Below are positions 50,694 to 60,193 of a stretch of DNA of 64,000 bases, piece by piece (the first letter of the stretch is position 1; each line of letters opens with the position of its first letter). A program made the position numbers and the translations under genes. The notes beneath the pieces are model-generated. The model was not told where the DNA came from, did no database searches, and saw only the letters and a program-made list of their open reading frames with translations. Source of the DNA: Paenibacillus dokdonensis (GTDB taxonomy: Bacteria; Bacillota; Bacilli; Paenibacillales; Paenibacillaceae); contig NZ_STGQ01000002.1 in NCBI RefSeq assembly GCF_004916975.1, forward strand, positions 944,079 through 1,008,078, read 5' to 3'.

Positions 50694-51716
50694 ATGCGAG
50701 TGCTGATTGTGGAAGATGAACCTGTCATTCAAAAGGGATTGGTGAAAATGGTGCAGCGGTATCCCGCGTCGTTTTCTGCCATCTATACAGCCGATGATGG
50801 GGAATCCGCCCTTGAAATGATCCGCAGCGAGGAGCCGCATCTGGTGCTGACCGATCTACGGATGAAGCGGATGGACGGCCTGGAGCTGTGCGAACAGATT
50901 CACCGGGAATTCGGCCATGTCCAGGTCGTAGTCATTTCCGGATATAACGATTTTCAATATGCCCAGCGGGCCATTGCTTATGGTGTGAAGCGTTATTTGC
51001 TAAAGCCGGTCACCCAGCAGGACATTCATAACGCGCTGCGTGAGATCATTGCGGGAATGAGCGAAAATATCGTATCCCTGCAAAAATACATGGAGTGGTC
51101 GGAGAAGCTGGAAGAAAGCATTTGGATGTTGCAAAAGAGCGATATGCATCGGCTGCTTGAAGAAAGCAGGGAAAACTGCCTGTTCAGTGGGCTGCATGTG
51201 CTCGGGATGAAATCGGTGCTGGAGGACTGCATGAACATGATTGTGGGAAGGCTCGTACAGCGAGGGTGGCAGCCGCAGATCCGTGCGGACAAGAATGGTA
51301 CGGATATCAGCAAAAAGGAAGCGCTGGAAGCCTTCGGAGCCGTGCTCGAAGACATCTTTACGCAGCTGCAGCAGACCCGCAAGGGCAAATTCAAGGACCC
51401 GATCGAGGAGGCGAAAGCTTTTATCGATCTGCATCTGTCAGAAGAAGTAACGCTGGAGGAAGTCGCGAAAAGGGTAGGGCTCACCCGGACCTATTTCAGT
51501 GCCTTGTTCAAGAAAATGACGGGCGAAACCTTCGTGCATTATCGCATCAAGAAGCGGATCGAGGAGGCACGCAAGCTGCTTGCAGTTCCCGCCCTTACCA
51601 TCACGGATATCGCAGTGCAGGTTGGGTATGAGGATTATCCCCATTTTACGAAGACGTTCAAAAATTTCGTAGGCATGTCGCCCTCCGAATACCGCTCGTC
51701 TTTTGGCATCGAATAA
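50694..51716 (+). CDS. YesN-family response regulator of the glycan operon
   Basis: The 340-residue regulator is shorter than the other two of the window, with little middle region. Receiver: EDE at 7-9, Asp54 in VLTDLRMK, Lys in RYLLKPV. The AraC domain occupies about 240-340 with VAKRVGLTRTYFSALFKK and GYEDYPHFTKTFKNF. GAAAAGGGG precedes the ATG. Its stop shares one base with the kinase start (TAATG). It should activate the operon in which it lies. Confidence 0.94.
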   Translation: MRVLIVEDEPVIQKGLVKMVQRYPASFSAIYTADDGESALEMIRSEEPHLVLTDLRMKRMDGLELCEQIHREFGHVQVVVISGYNDFQYAQRAIAYGVKRYLLKPVTQQDIHNALREIIAGMSENIVSLQKYMEWSEKLEESIWMLQKSDMHRLLEESRENCLFSGLHVLGMKSVLEDCMNMIVGRLVQRGWQPQIRADKNGTDISKKEALEAFGAVLEDIFTQLQQTRKGKFKDPIEEAKAFIDLHLSEEVTLEEVAKRVGLTRTYFSALFKKMTGETFVHYRIKKRIEEARKLLAVPALTITDIAVQVGYEDYPHFTKTFKNFVGMSPSEYRSSFGIE

Positions 51717-53623
51717 TGAGAAAGCTGAGAATCCGCCTGCGGGTCAAGCTGCTGATGAGCTTTTTGGTTGTCATTTTGCTCTCGCTTTCCGCGGTGGGTA
51801 TAGCCTTCTACACGATATCGGCCAGGCAGCTGGAGCAAAGCACGGAGAATCAGATGACCCAGATCGTGAACAATGCGGTCCATCATACGAATTTGTATCT
51901 TTCCTCCTATCAGCGTTCGATGGTGGCTCTGCTTTCCAATCTTAGCGTCAAAAAATACATCGATTTGCCCTCGGACCGTGAGGAATACGAAAACTACCGC
52001 TATATGACCGACATCCGCGATTCCATCGTGGATCCGGTCTGGATCCGCAATCCGGAGATCAGCGCGCTGTACATCATCGGGTATAACGGGAATGCGCTTT
52101 ATTATTTTAATGGCGGAACGGAGCCTTCCTTTTCGCCAAAAGATACGGCAGAGCAGATTGAATATTTCAAGTCGCATACCGATGAATCCGGCCGCCTGAC
52201 GATTATCAACCATACCATTCAAGGGGAAAATGCGGCTCCGATGCTGACGCTGATCCGCCGTATCCGCGGTCTTAGCTCCTCGGATATGAAAGGCTTTGTC
52301 GGCATTGAAGTGAAGTCCGAGGAGCTTTCTACGCTCTGGAAGGGTATCGATCTCGGCGAAGACAGCTATTTTTTCATCGTGGATGATAAAGGCCGGATCC
52401 AGTACCACACCAATCCGTCGAAGATCGGAAAGATGATATCGGGAAAGCTCGCGGATGAAATGGCCCAGGCGGACACGTCGATGTTCCGCAGCTCCGCGGA
52501 AGGCTCCAAGCGGGCTTATATCAGCCGAAAGGCCGATTACTCCGGCTGGAATCTGGTCGTGTCCATTCCGAACAGCCAGCTGGTCAAGCCGCTGGAGACG
52601 ACGCGCATGCTCATATGGATCGTAGCGGCACTCACCTTTTTCTGCGCGCTGTTTCTGGCCAACCGTTTCGGCAAATCGGTCACGAATCCGATTCGTTCCC
52701 TGATGAAAGGGATGAGTCAGACGGAAAAAGGGAATTGGGAGTTCATTCCTCTGCCGAAGCGCCATGATGAAATTACCGAGCTGATTGTCAGATATAACCT
52801 GATGGTGAACCGGCTGTCGGAGCTGGTGGACATCGTCTACCAGTCCGAACTGAAGAACAGGGAGATGCAGGCCGAAAGGCAGAAAGCCGAATTTCAGTCG
52901 CTGCAGCTGCAGATCAATCCGCATTTTTTATACAACACGCTAGAAACGGTCGTCTGTTATGCCGTCATTCAGGACTCGGATGAAATTTCCGAAATCGTGG
53001 GAGCACTTTCCTACATGCTTCATTACTCGGTGCGGACCAATCTTGAAGAAATAACGGTAGCGAACGAGCTGAAACATGTCATGTACTTCATGGTCATTAT
53101 TAATCACCGGATCGGCCGGACATTTGAAATCGATATGCGTGTCAGCCCGGATCTTTTACTGCGGAAAATGGTTCGCCTTACCCTCCAGCCTCTGGTGGAA
53201 AATGTGTTTCAGCATGCTTTCCGCTATGGAGTCGAGGATCACCATACCATTATTATTGACGCCGGTGAAGAAGAGGATGGCTTTTGGGTCAGCGTCGAGG
53301 ATAACGGCTGCGGCATGACGCATGAGCGGCTCGAGGAGCTGCGCGCCAAGCTCAGCGAAAACCGCCTCGCGGATGATGAAGAAGAGGGGCGAATGAAGGG
53401 GGGCATCGGTGTGGCGAATGTGCACCGCCGCATTCAGCTTGTGTTTGGCGAGGAATATGGTCTTACGGTGGAGAGCAGCCTGGAACAAGGCACCAAGATG
53501 ATCATGCGGATGCCCCGCTCTGAGGTGGATAATCATACGAAGGGGGCTGCAGATGCCTCCTCGAAACCCGAACTCCTACCTCCGGGCTTCGCTGGCAGCG
53601 GAGAGTCGTGGCAGGCTGGATAA
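51716..53623 (+). CDS. YesM-family sensor histidine kinase of the glycan operon
   Basis: The 635-residue kinase has membrane segments at about 11-33 and 300-320, an outer Cache-type sensor between, a HAMP linker, the His_kinase motif QINPHFLYNTLET, and ATPase motifs PLVENVFQHAF, DNGCGM and GVANVHRRI. A 30-residue disordered tail rich in Ser, Pro and Gly follows the kinase core. The ATG overlaps the regulator stop. Binding-protein genes lie on both sides of the regulator-kinase pair, so one of them may be the sensor partner. Confidence 0.94.
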   Translation: MRKLRIRLRVKLLMSFLVVILLSLSAVGIAFYTISARQLEQSTENQMTQIVNNAVHHTNLYLSSYQRSMVALLSNLSVKKYIDLPSDREEYENYRYMTDIRDSIVDPVWIRNPEISALYIIGYNGNALYYFNGGTEPSFSPKDTAEQIEYFKSHTDESGRLTIINHTIQGENAAPMLTLIRRIRGLSSSDMKGFVGIEVKSEELSTLWKGIDLGEDSYFFIVDDKGRIQYHTNPSKIGKMISGKLADEMAQADTSMFRSSAEGSKRAYISRKADYSGWNLVVSIPNSQLVKPLETTRMLIWIVAALTFFCALFLANRFGKSVTNPIRSLMKGMSQTEKGNWEFIPLPKRHDEITELIVRYNLMVNRLSELVDIVYQSELKNREMQAERQKAEFQSLQLQINPHFLYNTLETVVCYAVIQDSDEISEIVGALSYMLHYSVRTNLEEITVANELKHVMYFMVIINHRIGRTFEIDMRVSPDLLLRKMVRLTLQPLVENVFQHAFRYGVEDHHTIIIDAGEEEDGFWVSVEDNGCGMTHERLEELRAKLSENRLADDEEEGRMKGGIGVANVHRRIQLVFGEEYGLTVESSLEQGTKMIMRMPRSEVDNHTKGAADASSKPELLPPGFAGSGESWQAG

Positions 53624-53642
53624 CATAACAATAGATGATGGG

Positions 53643-53666
53643 CGGTAGGGAAACCTGCCGTTTTTT
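53643..53666 (+). terminator. Terminator after the kinase gene
   Basis: CGGTAGG pairs with CCTGCCG around GAAA, followed by TTTTTT. It splits the glycan locus into two transcripts, or lowers expression downstream. Confidence 0.8.
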
Positions 53667-53704
53667 CATTTTCGGAAGAAGAAAGACCGGTAACCATCTT
53701 ATAA

Positions 53705-53773
53705 TGGGTGCGGATCCTTATGCTTTTTTGGGCTATAACCTAAAAAAACACATCACCAGCATAATCCGCCCCA
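53705..53773 (+). promoter_or_regulatory. Nested inverted repeat in the leader of binding protein 2
   Basis: The outer arms TGGGTGCGGATCCTTATGC and GCATAATCCGCCCCA pair with small bulges; inside, TTTTTTGGG pairs with CCTAAAAAAA around CTATAA. The whole would fold as one long stem with an interior loop, 84 bases before the start codon. It might be an operator pair, a leader RNA or a decayed terminator. No known riboswitch was recognised. Confidence 0.5.
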
Positions 53774-53856
53774 TGGGTGCTTCCCGGATTTTCGTTTTAT
53801 CATGAGGTAAGCACAGGTACAGAGTGTCTTTCGATAACGGAAAGGGGAAAGGTCTA

Positions 53857-55419
53857 ATGAAGAAATGGATCAGCCTGATTTTGACATCAACGCTCCTTAC
53901 AGCAGGACTTGCAGGATGCGGAGGCGGCAGTGAGAAGGAAGCGGCCGATGCCTCGGATGAATCAAAACCGCTTAAATTCTCTATCTCCTCGACAACAAGT
54001 GGAAACGCTTACGCGGAAAGCTCAAAGGATGTCAACAACGACAAATGGGTGAAGGAATTCGAAAAGCGCGCCAATGTGGATGTGGACTTGCGCATGATTC
54101 CGCTGAAGGATTTTGACTCGAAAATGGCCGTCATGTACGCAGGCGGGGATATCCCGGATGTGGTGCAGAACGTCGGCGGCGCAACAGATAAATCGATGTC
54201 GGGCTCCATTGAAGCCGGTGTGTTCATGCCGCTCGATGACTTGCTGAACGAATACGCGCCGAACATCATGAAAGCGGTTCCGAAGGAAGCGTGGGCCGAG
54301 GTCAGCTATAAAGGAAAAATATACGGCGTACCAACGTGGATAAGCAATCCTTCCCGCCGCGCTACGTATATTCGTACCGATCTGCTCGAAAAAACGGGGC
54401 TTCCGGTTCCGAAAACGATGGATGATTACCTGAACGTCATGCGTGCATTCAAGAAACTGGGCGTGCCTGCGCCGTACCAAGCCCGCGAAAACTTCAAATA
54501 TGCCGATATCGGCTTCGGAGCCTACGACGCGCTCGGTTATCAGTTTACTGAGAGGGATGGCGAGGTCGTTCCGAAGTTCTACAATGCGGAGAACATGGAA
54601 AAAGCGCTCACTGTATACAAAACCATGTATGATGAGGGCTTGATTCAGAAGGATTTTGCAACGATTCAGGCACCTCAGTATTCCGAGAACATTGAGGCAG
54701 GAAATGCAGGGATCTGGACAGCCAATGCTGCAAGCTTGCTTGATTTCCGCACGAAAGTCCAAGCCTCCGTGCCGGACGCGAAAGTGGATATCATCTCGTC
54801 TCCTGAAGGAGAAAACGGCTTAAAGGGCTATGGATTGTACAGCTCGGTCAATACCTCTTTGTATATCAACAGCAAAGTAAGCAAGGAAAAAGCCATTCGC
54901 ATCATCAAGCTGTTCGACTGGATGCAGACGCCTGAAGCAACCAAATTCTTCAGCTTTGGCATCGAAGGTGAAAATTATACGGAGAAAGACGGCAAGATCG
55001 ATTACAAGTTCCCGACAGACAAGGCAGGCAATGATGAGCAAGGCTTCCGCTCCCTGCTGAGATGGGTTGGCGACGCAACGATTAACCGCGAGCGTACCGA
55101 GCTGCTTCCTGGTGGACAGGATGTGCTGAAAGCGCTGGACGAAACGCTGGCCGACGAAGGTATTGGCGGAATCGGATTCGTGCCTGAGCTGGAATCGTTC
55201 AGCAAAAATCCGGATCTGGCATCCAAGCGTCCCGATCAGGCGCCGAAGCTGATCATCGACCATATGGTGAAAATGATTTATGGCAAGGAGCCGATCACGG
55301 ATTGGCCGAAAGTCATAGAGGAATACAAGCAAAAAGGCGGTAATGATATCGTCAAGGAAGCTACCGAACGTTTTAAAAACAAGGACGGTGTCCTTAACCA
55401 ATCGAGCCGTAACAAATAA
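53857..55419 (+). CDS. LplA-type binding lipoprotein, paralog 2
   Basis: The 520-residue lipoprotein has the lipobox GLAGC (Cys21) and an acidic Ser/Asp/Glu linker. It is a clear paralog of the protein at 49039: same domain order, shared PSRRATYIRTDLLEKTG, YGKEPITDWPKVIEEYK and INRERTELLPGG motifs. I chose the ATG at 53857 (MKKWISLIL) behind AAAGGGG, since it starts the signal peptide. It is the first gene after a terminator and precedes the hydrolase genes, so it is probably the main binding protein of the enzyme set. Confidence 0.93.
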   Translation: MKKWISLILTSTLLTAGLAGCGGGSEKEAADASDESKPLKFSISSTTSGNAYAESSKDVNNDKWVKEFEKRANVDVDLRMIPLKDFDSKMAVMYAGGDIPDVVQNVGGATDKSMSGSIEAGVFMPLDDLLNEYAPNIMKAVPKEAWAEVSYKGKIYGVPTWISNPSRRATYIRTDLLEKTGLPVPKTMDDYLNVMRAFKKLGVPAPYQARENFKYADIGFGAYDALGYQFTERDGEVVPKFYNAENMEKALTVYKTMYDEGLIQKDFATIQAPQYSENIEAGNAGIWTANAASLLDFRTKVQASVPDAKVDIISSPEGENGLKGYGLYSSVNTSLYINSKVSKEKAIRIIKLFDWMQTPEATKFFSFGIEGENYTEKDGKIDYKFPTDKAGNDEQGFRSLLRWVGDATINRERTELLPGGQDVLKALDETLADEGIGGIGFVPELESFSKNPDLASKRPDQAPKLIIDHMVKMIYGKEPITDWPKVIEEYKQKGGNDIVKEATERFKNKDGVLNQSSRNK

Positions 55420-55464
55420 GATGAACAGCATGATCAGGAAGACGGGAAAAGAGGTGTATGAGGC

Positions 55465-57879
55465 ATGAATACGGAGCATCCCTGGAAGCTGAAGCTGCTG
55501 ACCCCATCCTCGTGGTGGGGCGCCAAATGGCGTGAAGCTCTTCCGACCGGCAGCGGCATGATTGGCGCTGCCGTGTACGGAGGGGTTCACCGGGAAACCG
55601 TGATGCTGACTCATGGCGATTTGTGGTGGCAGAGCCGCACGCCGGACCTGCCGGATGTCAGTGGACGACTGCCTGAATTGCAACGGCTTATGCTTGAAGG
55701 TCAGGAAGCGCAGGCTGAGCCGGTATTGGTAGATGAGCTTCACAGAAAAGGATATGATCCGGTGATGGCCGTTCCGCTTCCGCTGGGAGATCTCACGATC
55801 GTGTCCGCCGTGGATGAGGGCTTCAAGCACTATTCCCGTGAGCTTGATATGCAGACTGGCGAAGTTACCGTTCGCTGGAAGGACAGGGGGGCCGCTTTCG
55901 AGCGGGCCCTGTTCGCATCCCGTCCCGAAGACATGATTGTGATGGAACTCAGAGCGGAAGGCAGCGAAACGCTGCAGGCGCGGCTATCACTTGGACTGCA
56001 TGACCCAAGCGACGTGAGGCGTCCGCCGGGTCGGCCGGAGGCGCCGCTTCCTACTGAGGTGGAATCCGGATCCGATGGTTCCTTTGTGTGGTACGCTGCT
56101 CAAAATGATAATGGAAGCGATTTTGGCGCCGTGGCCCGGTTAATTTCTGAGAGCGGCACGGTGACGGCAGATGGAGCTGAAGCTGTCATCGGGGACTCGG
56201 GAAAGGTGCTCGTACTGCTGCGCATGTTCGTTCACGGCAGCCGGGAACAGGAATGGAAGAGGCTGAAAGCGGAGCTGGCAGCAGAAGAAAGGGGCTACCT
56301 CGAACTGCTGGATGCACATGTCCGCGAGCATAAGGCATTATTCGGGCGGATGTCGCTGGATCTGGGAGCAGAGGGGCGGGGACGTTCCAATGAGGAGCTG
56401 CTGCTTGCGGCTTACCAGGGTGAAGCGCCGCTGGCTATGATGGAGAAGATGTGGGCTTATGGACGATATCTGCTGATCTCAAGCTCCCGTGAAGGAGGCA
56501 GTCCCTGTCATTTGTACGGCTTGTGGTGCGGAGAGTACCGGGGCTTCTGGGCTTTTAACATGGCTAATGAGAATCTTCAGATGATTTACTGGCAGGCGCT
56601 GAGCGGCAGGATGCCGGAACTTCTCCTGCCCGTATTTGATTACATGGAGCGACTCATGGATGACTTCCGGCTTAATGCCAGGCATCTCTATGGCTGCCGA
56701 GGGATCTTCATTCCTGCTCCATCGGCTCCGGATTCGGGCCTGCTAAAGACCATTGCCCCGCATATCATTCATTGGACTGGAGCAGCAGGCTGGATCGCAC
56801 AGCACTATTACGACTATTACCTGTACACGCAGGATCGAGATTTTTTACGCAACCGGGCACTGCCCTTTTTAAGAGAGGTGGCCTTGTTTTATGAGGACTT
56901 CTTCATAACAGGAGAGGATGGACAGCTTATCAGCTGCCCGTCCAATTCACCGGAGAACAGGCCTGGAAATGGAGCGGGCGGCCCCAAAGGAACAACCGTA
57001 AATGCGACCATGGATTTTGCCATTGCCAAGGAGGTGCTGAGCCGTTTGGTGGCTGGTGCCGAAGGCGAAGGTCTGTATCCGGAAGAAATCCCTGTGTGGA
57101 AAGAGCTGCTGGGCCGGATTCCGGCTTATCAGATCAATGAGGATGGCGCAGTCCGGGAATGGATGCATCCGGCATATGGGGATGAGTACCATCACCGCCA
57201 TCAATCGCATCTTTATCCGATGTTTCCCGGAAAAGAAGTCAGAAGAGATAAAGATCCTGCATTGTTTGATGCCTTCCTCACGGCCGTAAAAAAGAGGCTG
57301 GTAGTCGGACTTAAGGAACAGACCGGATGGTCGCTTGCCCATATGGCGAATCTGTACGCTCGCTTGGGCGAAGGCAATCTTGCGCTGGAATGCCTGGACT
57401 TGCTAAGCCGTTCGGCGGTCATGAACAACTTCTATACGCTTCATAATGACTGGCGGAATATGGGGATTGGACTTTCGATGGACTGGGCTCCATTTCAAAT
57501 TGATGCGAACATGGGCTGGACTGCGGCTGTACAGGAGATGCTCCTGTACTCAGAGCCAGGGCTGATGCGAATTCTTCCGGCGTTGCCTGACCGGTGGAGC
57601 CGCGGGCGGGCGAATGGCATGCTGGCCAGCGGGAACATCGAGGCAGATGTGGACTGGGACCTGGAGAAGGGGATGCTGAATGTCAGGCTTAAATCGTTGA
57701 ATACTGATCAACAGGTTGCCATCGAGCTGCCGGAGGGCTGCTCACTGCCGGATACGATCGATCGGGTTATAGTCGATGATGCTTCAGAGGATGCTGTGAC
57801 AGAGGCACAGTCGGGACGAAGATTGCAGCTGCTGCTGCAAGCGGGTACGCCGATTTTTGTGGAAATGGTATTTCAGTAA
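55465..57879 (+). CDS. Divergent GH95-type glycoside hydrolase
   Basis: The 804-residue cytoplasmic enzyme has the GH95 layout (WREALPTGSGMIGAAVYGG at the start). Motifs are changed relative to the copy at 44357: NENLQMIYWQ in place of NINTQMNYWPAE, PSNSPEN with the likely acid Glu kept, and FQIDANMG in place of FQIDGNFG. The catalytic Asn pair and Asp-Gly region are thus largely kept, so activity is likely but perhaps on another alpha-L-sugar or linkage. GAGGTG precedes the ATG. It follows the binding-protein gene by 45 bases. Confidence 0.82.
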   Translation: MNTEHPWKLKLLTPSSWWGAKWREALPTGSGMIGAAVYGGVHRETVMLTHGDLWWQSRTPDLPDVSGRLPELQRLMLEGQEAQAEPVLVDELHRKGYDPVMAVPLPLGDLTIVSAVDEGFKHYSRELDMQTGEVTVRWKDRGAAFERALFASRPEDMIVMELRAEGSETLQARLSLGLHDPSDVRRPPGRPEAPLPTEVESGSDGSFVWYAAQNDNGSDFGAVARLISESGTVTADGAEAVIGDSGKVLVLLRMFVHGSREQEWKRLKAELAAEERGYLELLDAHVREHKALFGRMSLDLGAEGRGRSNEELLLAAYQGEAPLAMMEKMWAYGRYLLISSSREGGSPCHLYGLWCGEYRGFWAFNMANENLQMIYWQALSGRMPELLLPVFDYMERLMDDFRLNARHLYGCRGIFIPAPSAPDSGLLKTIAPHIIHWTGAAGWIAQHYYDYYLYTQDRDFLRNRALPFLREVALFYEDFFITGEDGQLISCPSNSPENRPGNGAGGPKGTTVNATMDFAIAKEVLSRLVAGAEGEGLYPEEIPVWKELLGRIPAYQINEDGAVREWMHPAYGDEYHHRHQSHLYPMFPGKEVRRDKDPALFDAFLTAVKKRLVVGLKEQTGWSLAHMANLYARLGEGNLALECLDLLSRSAVMNNFYTLHNDWRNMGIGLSMDWAPFQIDANMGWTAAVQEMLLYSEPGLMRILPALPDRWSRGRANGMLASGNIEADVDWDLEKGMLNVRLKSLNTDQQVAIELPEGCSLPDTIDRVIVDDASEDAVTEAQSGRRLQLLLQAGTPIFVEMVFQ

Positions 57880-57940
57880 TACAGAAGTAATGATATCAAC
57901 GGAAAATACATGACTATGGCGACGAAGGAGAGGATTCCGT

Positions 57941-59137
57941 ATGAAGCATGCATCCTTGCTGGATGACATCATGGCATTGGACGTTATCGATACACATACT
58001 CATCTGGTGGGAGACCATCTGTGCGCTGAGGATTTCTGGAAGATTGCGGATTACTTCTGGTTGAACCGCGAGCTCCAAACCGCGGGCTACCCGCCAGAGG
58101 CGGAGGCTTTGCCAGAGGAGAAGCGGATGGAGGCGTTCCTTAAGGCTTACCAGTCTTCACGGAATACGATGATGAATATTGCTTTCACGACAATCCTTAA
58201 GGATTTATACGGTATTGAGCTAACAGACCTGGCATCGATTCGGGCAGCAGATGAACAGATTAAGGCTAACAAAACCGGTTCGGGCTGGGCGCAAAGTGTG
58301 GCAGACCGGCTGCATGTGCGCAGGTTCGTGGTCAACCACCCTGACCATGCCGCATTCGAAGGCATGACGCATGACGCACTGCTGTTTCCGCGGATTGACG
58401 GCTGGCTGCCGAAGCTGGTGCAGGAGATTGCTCAGGCTGAGAAGCGGGAAGAGGCACTGGAACAGGCCAAGGCTCATATCCGGAAGCAGCTTCACGAATA
58501 CCATAAGCTGGGCTGCCTTGGCATCATGACGACGCTGTCTAATTATGATGCAGCAGCGCATGAGCAGTACGGTATAAACAGGGAAACCCGTTCCGATGAA
58601 ATCATGTTTATGCTTCTACATGAGGTATGTGCCGAACTTGAACGCCTCGGTATGTTTCTACAGCTGTTTCTGGGCGTGGAGCGCAGATGGGGCAAGACCT
58701 CAGCTGCACCGGTGAATGATTCGCTCCGGGTAGTCAGACTCTACGGATTATTCGAGCGCTACAGTATTCCGTTTGAACTGGTCGTTGCCTCGGAGCTGAA
58801 CAACCTGGATGTCGTTCAGGCCGCATGGAATTTTCCCAATGTGCATGTCGGCGGCATGTGGTGGTACAACTTCCGGGCAAGCACGTATACCCAAAGCATG
58901 CAGTACAGACTGGAGGCTTTGGCACCTTTAAAAAGCTCGCTGATCGTGTCCGATGCCCGCTGCATCGAGTGGACTTACGGTAAGCTCCATGTCGTGAAAC
59001 GGCTGCTGGCCGGATTTCTGGATGAACAAGTGTCCAAAGGCTGGATCGATCGGGAGGGAGCACTATACTGCGCTTCAGAGTGGCTGTGCGGAAGTGCTGC
59101 CAATCGTTATGGATTGAAGGGGCAGGAGGGATTGTAA
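57941..59137 (+). CDS. Uronate isomerase-like amidohydrolase-fold protein
   Basis: The 398-residue protein resembles the UxaC group of the amidohydrolase superfamily: the metal motif DTHTHL (17-22), then VHVGGMWWYNFRAS, followed by VSDARCIEWTYGKLHVVKRL and a C-terminal EWLCGSAANRYGL. UxaC interconverts glucuronate and fructuronate. The protein is shorter than typical UxaC (about 470) and may act on another sugar. GAAGGAGAGG precedes the ATG. Its stop overlaps the next start by one base. In this operon it could process a uronic acid released by the GH88 enzyme. Confidence 0.7.
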   Translation: MKHASLLDDIMALDVIDTHTHLVGDHLCAEDFWKIADYFWLNRELQTAGYPPEAEALPEEKRMEAFLKAYQSSRNTMMNIAFTTILKDLYGIELTDLASIRAADEQIKANKTGSGWAQSVADRLHVRRFVVNHPDHAAFEGMTHDALLFPRIDGWLPKLVQEIAQAEKREEALEQAKAHIRKQLHEYHKLGCLGIMTTLSNYDAAAHEQYGINRETRSDEIMFMLLHEVCAELERLGMFLQLFLGVERRWGKTSAAPVNDSLRVVRLYGLFERYSIPFELVVASELNNLDVVQAAWNFPNVHVGGMWWYNFRASTYTQSMQYRLEALAPLKSSLIVSDARCIEWTYGKLHVVKRLLAGFLDEQVSKGWIDREGALYCASEWLCGSAANRYGLKGQEGL

Positions 59138-60189
59138 TGGCTTTGTCGTTGATGGATCGCATGCTGCCTGCTCCGGTAGGCGGTGGTTTCCAGATGGAGG
59201 GCTGGTGGATATGGTGCGGGTCGGTCGTACGCGGAGAAGATGGCCGTTATCACATGTTCGCCTCTCGGTGGCCTAAGTGGCTACCGATGCATCCGGGCTG
59301 GTTAATTCGTTCGGAGATTGTGCGGGCGGTATCGAATACTCCGGAAGGTCCATACACGTACGCGGAAACGGTATTACCTGCCAGAGGAGCGGAGTATTGG
59401 GATGGCCGCAGCACACATAACCCGCATATCATCCGCAGTGGCGATAAATTCCTGTTGTACTACATGGGCTCGACCCATCCTTTTGCAGAAGCGGAGCCTG
59501 GAGAAACGATTGAAATGGAGGACTGCCGTGTTATTGCCGCTAGGGCAAATAAACGGGTTGGCCTAGCGGTGGCAGACAGTATACTTGGACCATGGAAGCG
59601 GATGGATGACCCGATTTTGCCGGTGCGTCCCGGCAGGTTCGACAGCTATCTGACCTCCAATCCTGCCCCCTGTGTCCGGGACGACGGCTCGATGCTTCTA
59701 ATCTATAAAGCACGGCGATATGAAGGACATACGTATGGAAAAATGACGCTTGGCGCGGCGGAGGCAGATGAAGCAGAAGGGCAATACCGAGTCATCAGCG
59801 AGCAGCCGTTGTTCCCGCCTGAAGTACATGTCGAGGATCCGTTTATTTGGAGAAACGGCTATGGATATGCCATGATCGCCAAGGATATGGATGGTCATTT
59901 ATGCGGCGAGAAGCATGGCGGCATATTGGCGGTGTCGGATAACGGCAGGAATTGGCAGCTCGCAGATGCCAAAAAGGCTTATTCACGAAAGGTATTGTGG
60001 GATGACGGACAAGAGCGGATCATGGGCAGCTTTGAACGGCCGTTCCTGCTGTTCCAGGATGGCCGGCCGACCCATATGTTTGCAGCCGTAGCCGATGGTC
60101 CGGGCGGCTTCCGCGAAGCTCAAAATACATGGAATATGGTCATTCCGCTATTAACGGATGACCAAGCTGGTTTTAGCGGGGAGGGTTAG
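59137..60189 (+). CDS. Five-bladed beta-propeller glycoside hydrolase-like protein
   Basis: The 350-residue protein looks like a GH43/GH117/GH130-type propeller, with repeated aromatic blade motifs: GWWIWCGSVVRGEDGRYHMF, HNPHIIRSGDKFLLYYMG, SNPAPCVRDDGSMLLIYK and VEDPFIWRNGYGYAMI. Asp/Glu residues of the first and middle blades could be catalytic, but the exact family cannot be fixed by eye. There is no signal peptide. AGGAGGG precedes the ATG at 59137, which overlaps the preceding stop. It is sandwiched between the isomerase-like and GH31 genes. Confidence 0.75.
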   Translation: MALSLMDRMLPAPVGGGFQMEGWWIWCGSVVRGEDGRYHMFASRWPKWLPMHPGWLIRSEIVRAVSNTPEGPYTYAETVLPARGAEYWDGRSTHNPHIIRSGDKFLLYYMGSTHPFAEAEPGETIEMEDCRVIAARANKRVGLAVADSILGPWKRMDDPILPVRPGRFDSYLTSNPAPCVRDDGSMLLIYKARRYEGHTYGKMTLGAAEADEAEGQYRVISEQPLFPPEVHVEDPFIWRNGYGYAMIAKDMDGHLCGEKHGGILAVSDNGRNWQLADAKKAYSRKVLWDDGQERIMGSFERPFLLFQDGRPTHMFAAVADGPGGFREAQNTWNMVIPLLTDDQAGFSGEG

Positions 60190-60193
60190 CAAA

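Noticed and set aside
51635..52924. 429-codon minus-strand frame opposite the kinase gene
   Set aside because: It overlaps a certain YesM kinase and lacks a ribosome site and known motifs.
53705..53773. Known riboswitch or T-box
   Set aside because: No conserved T-box, aptamer or anticodon-like elements are visible; only the nested stems.
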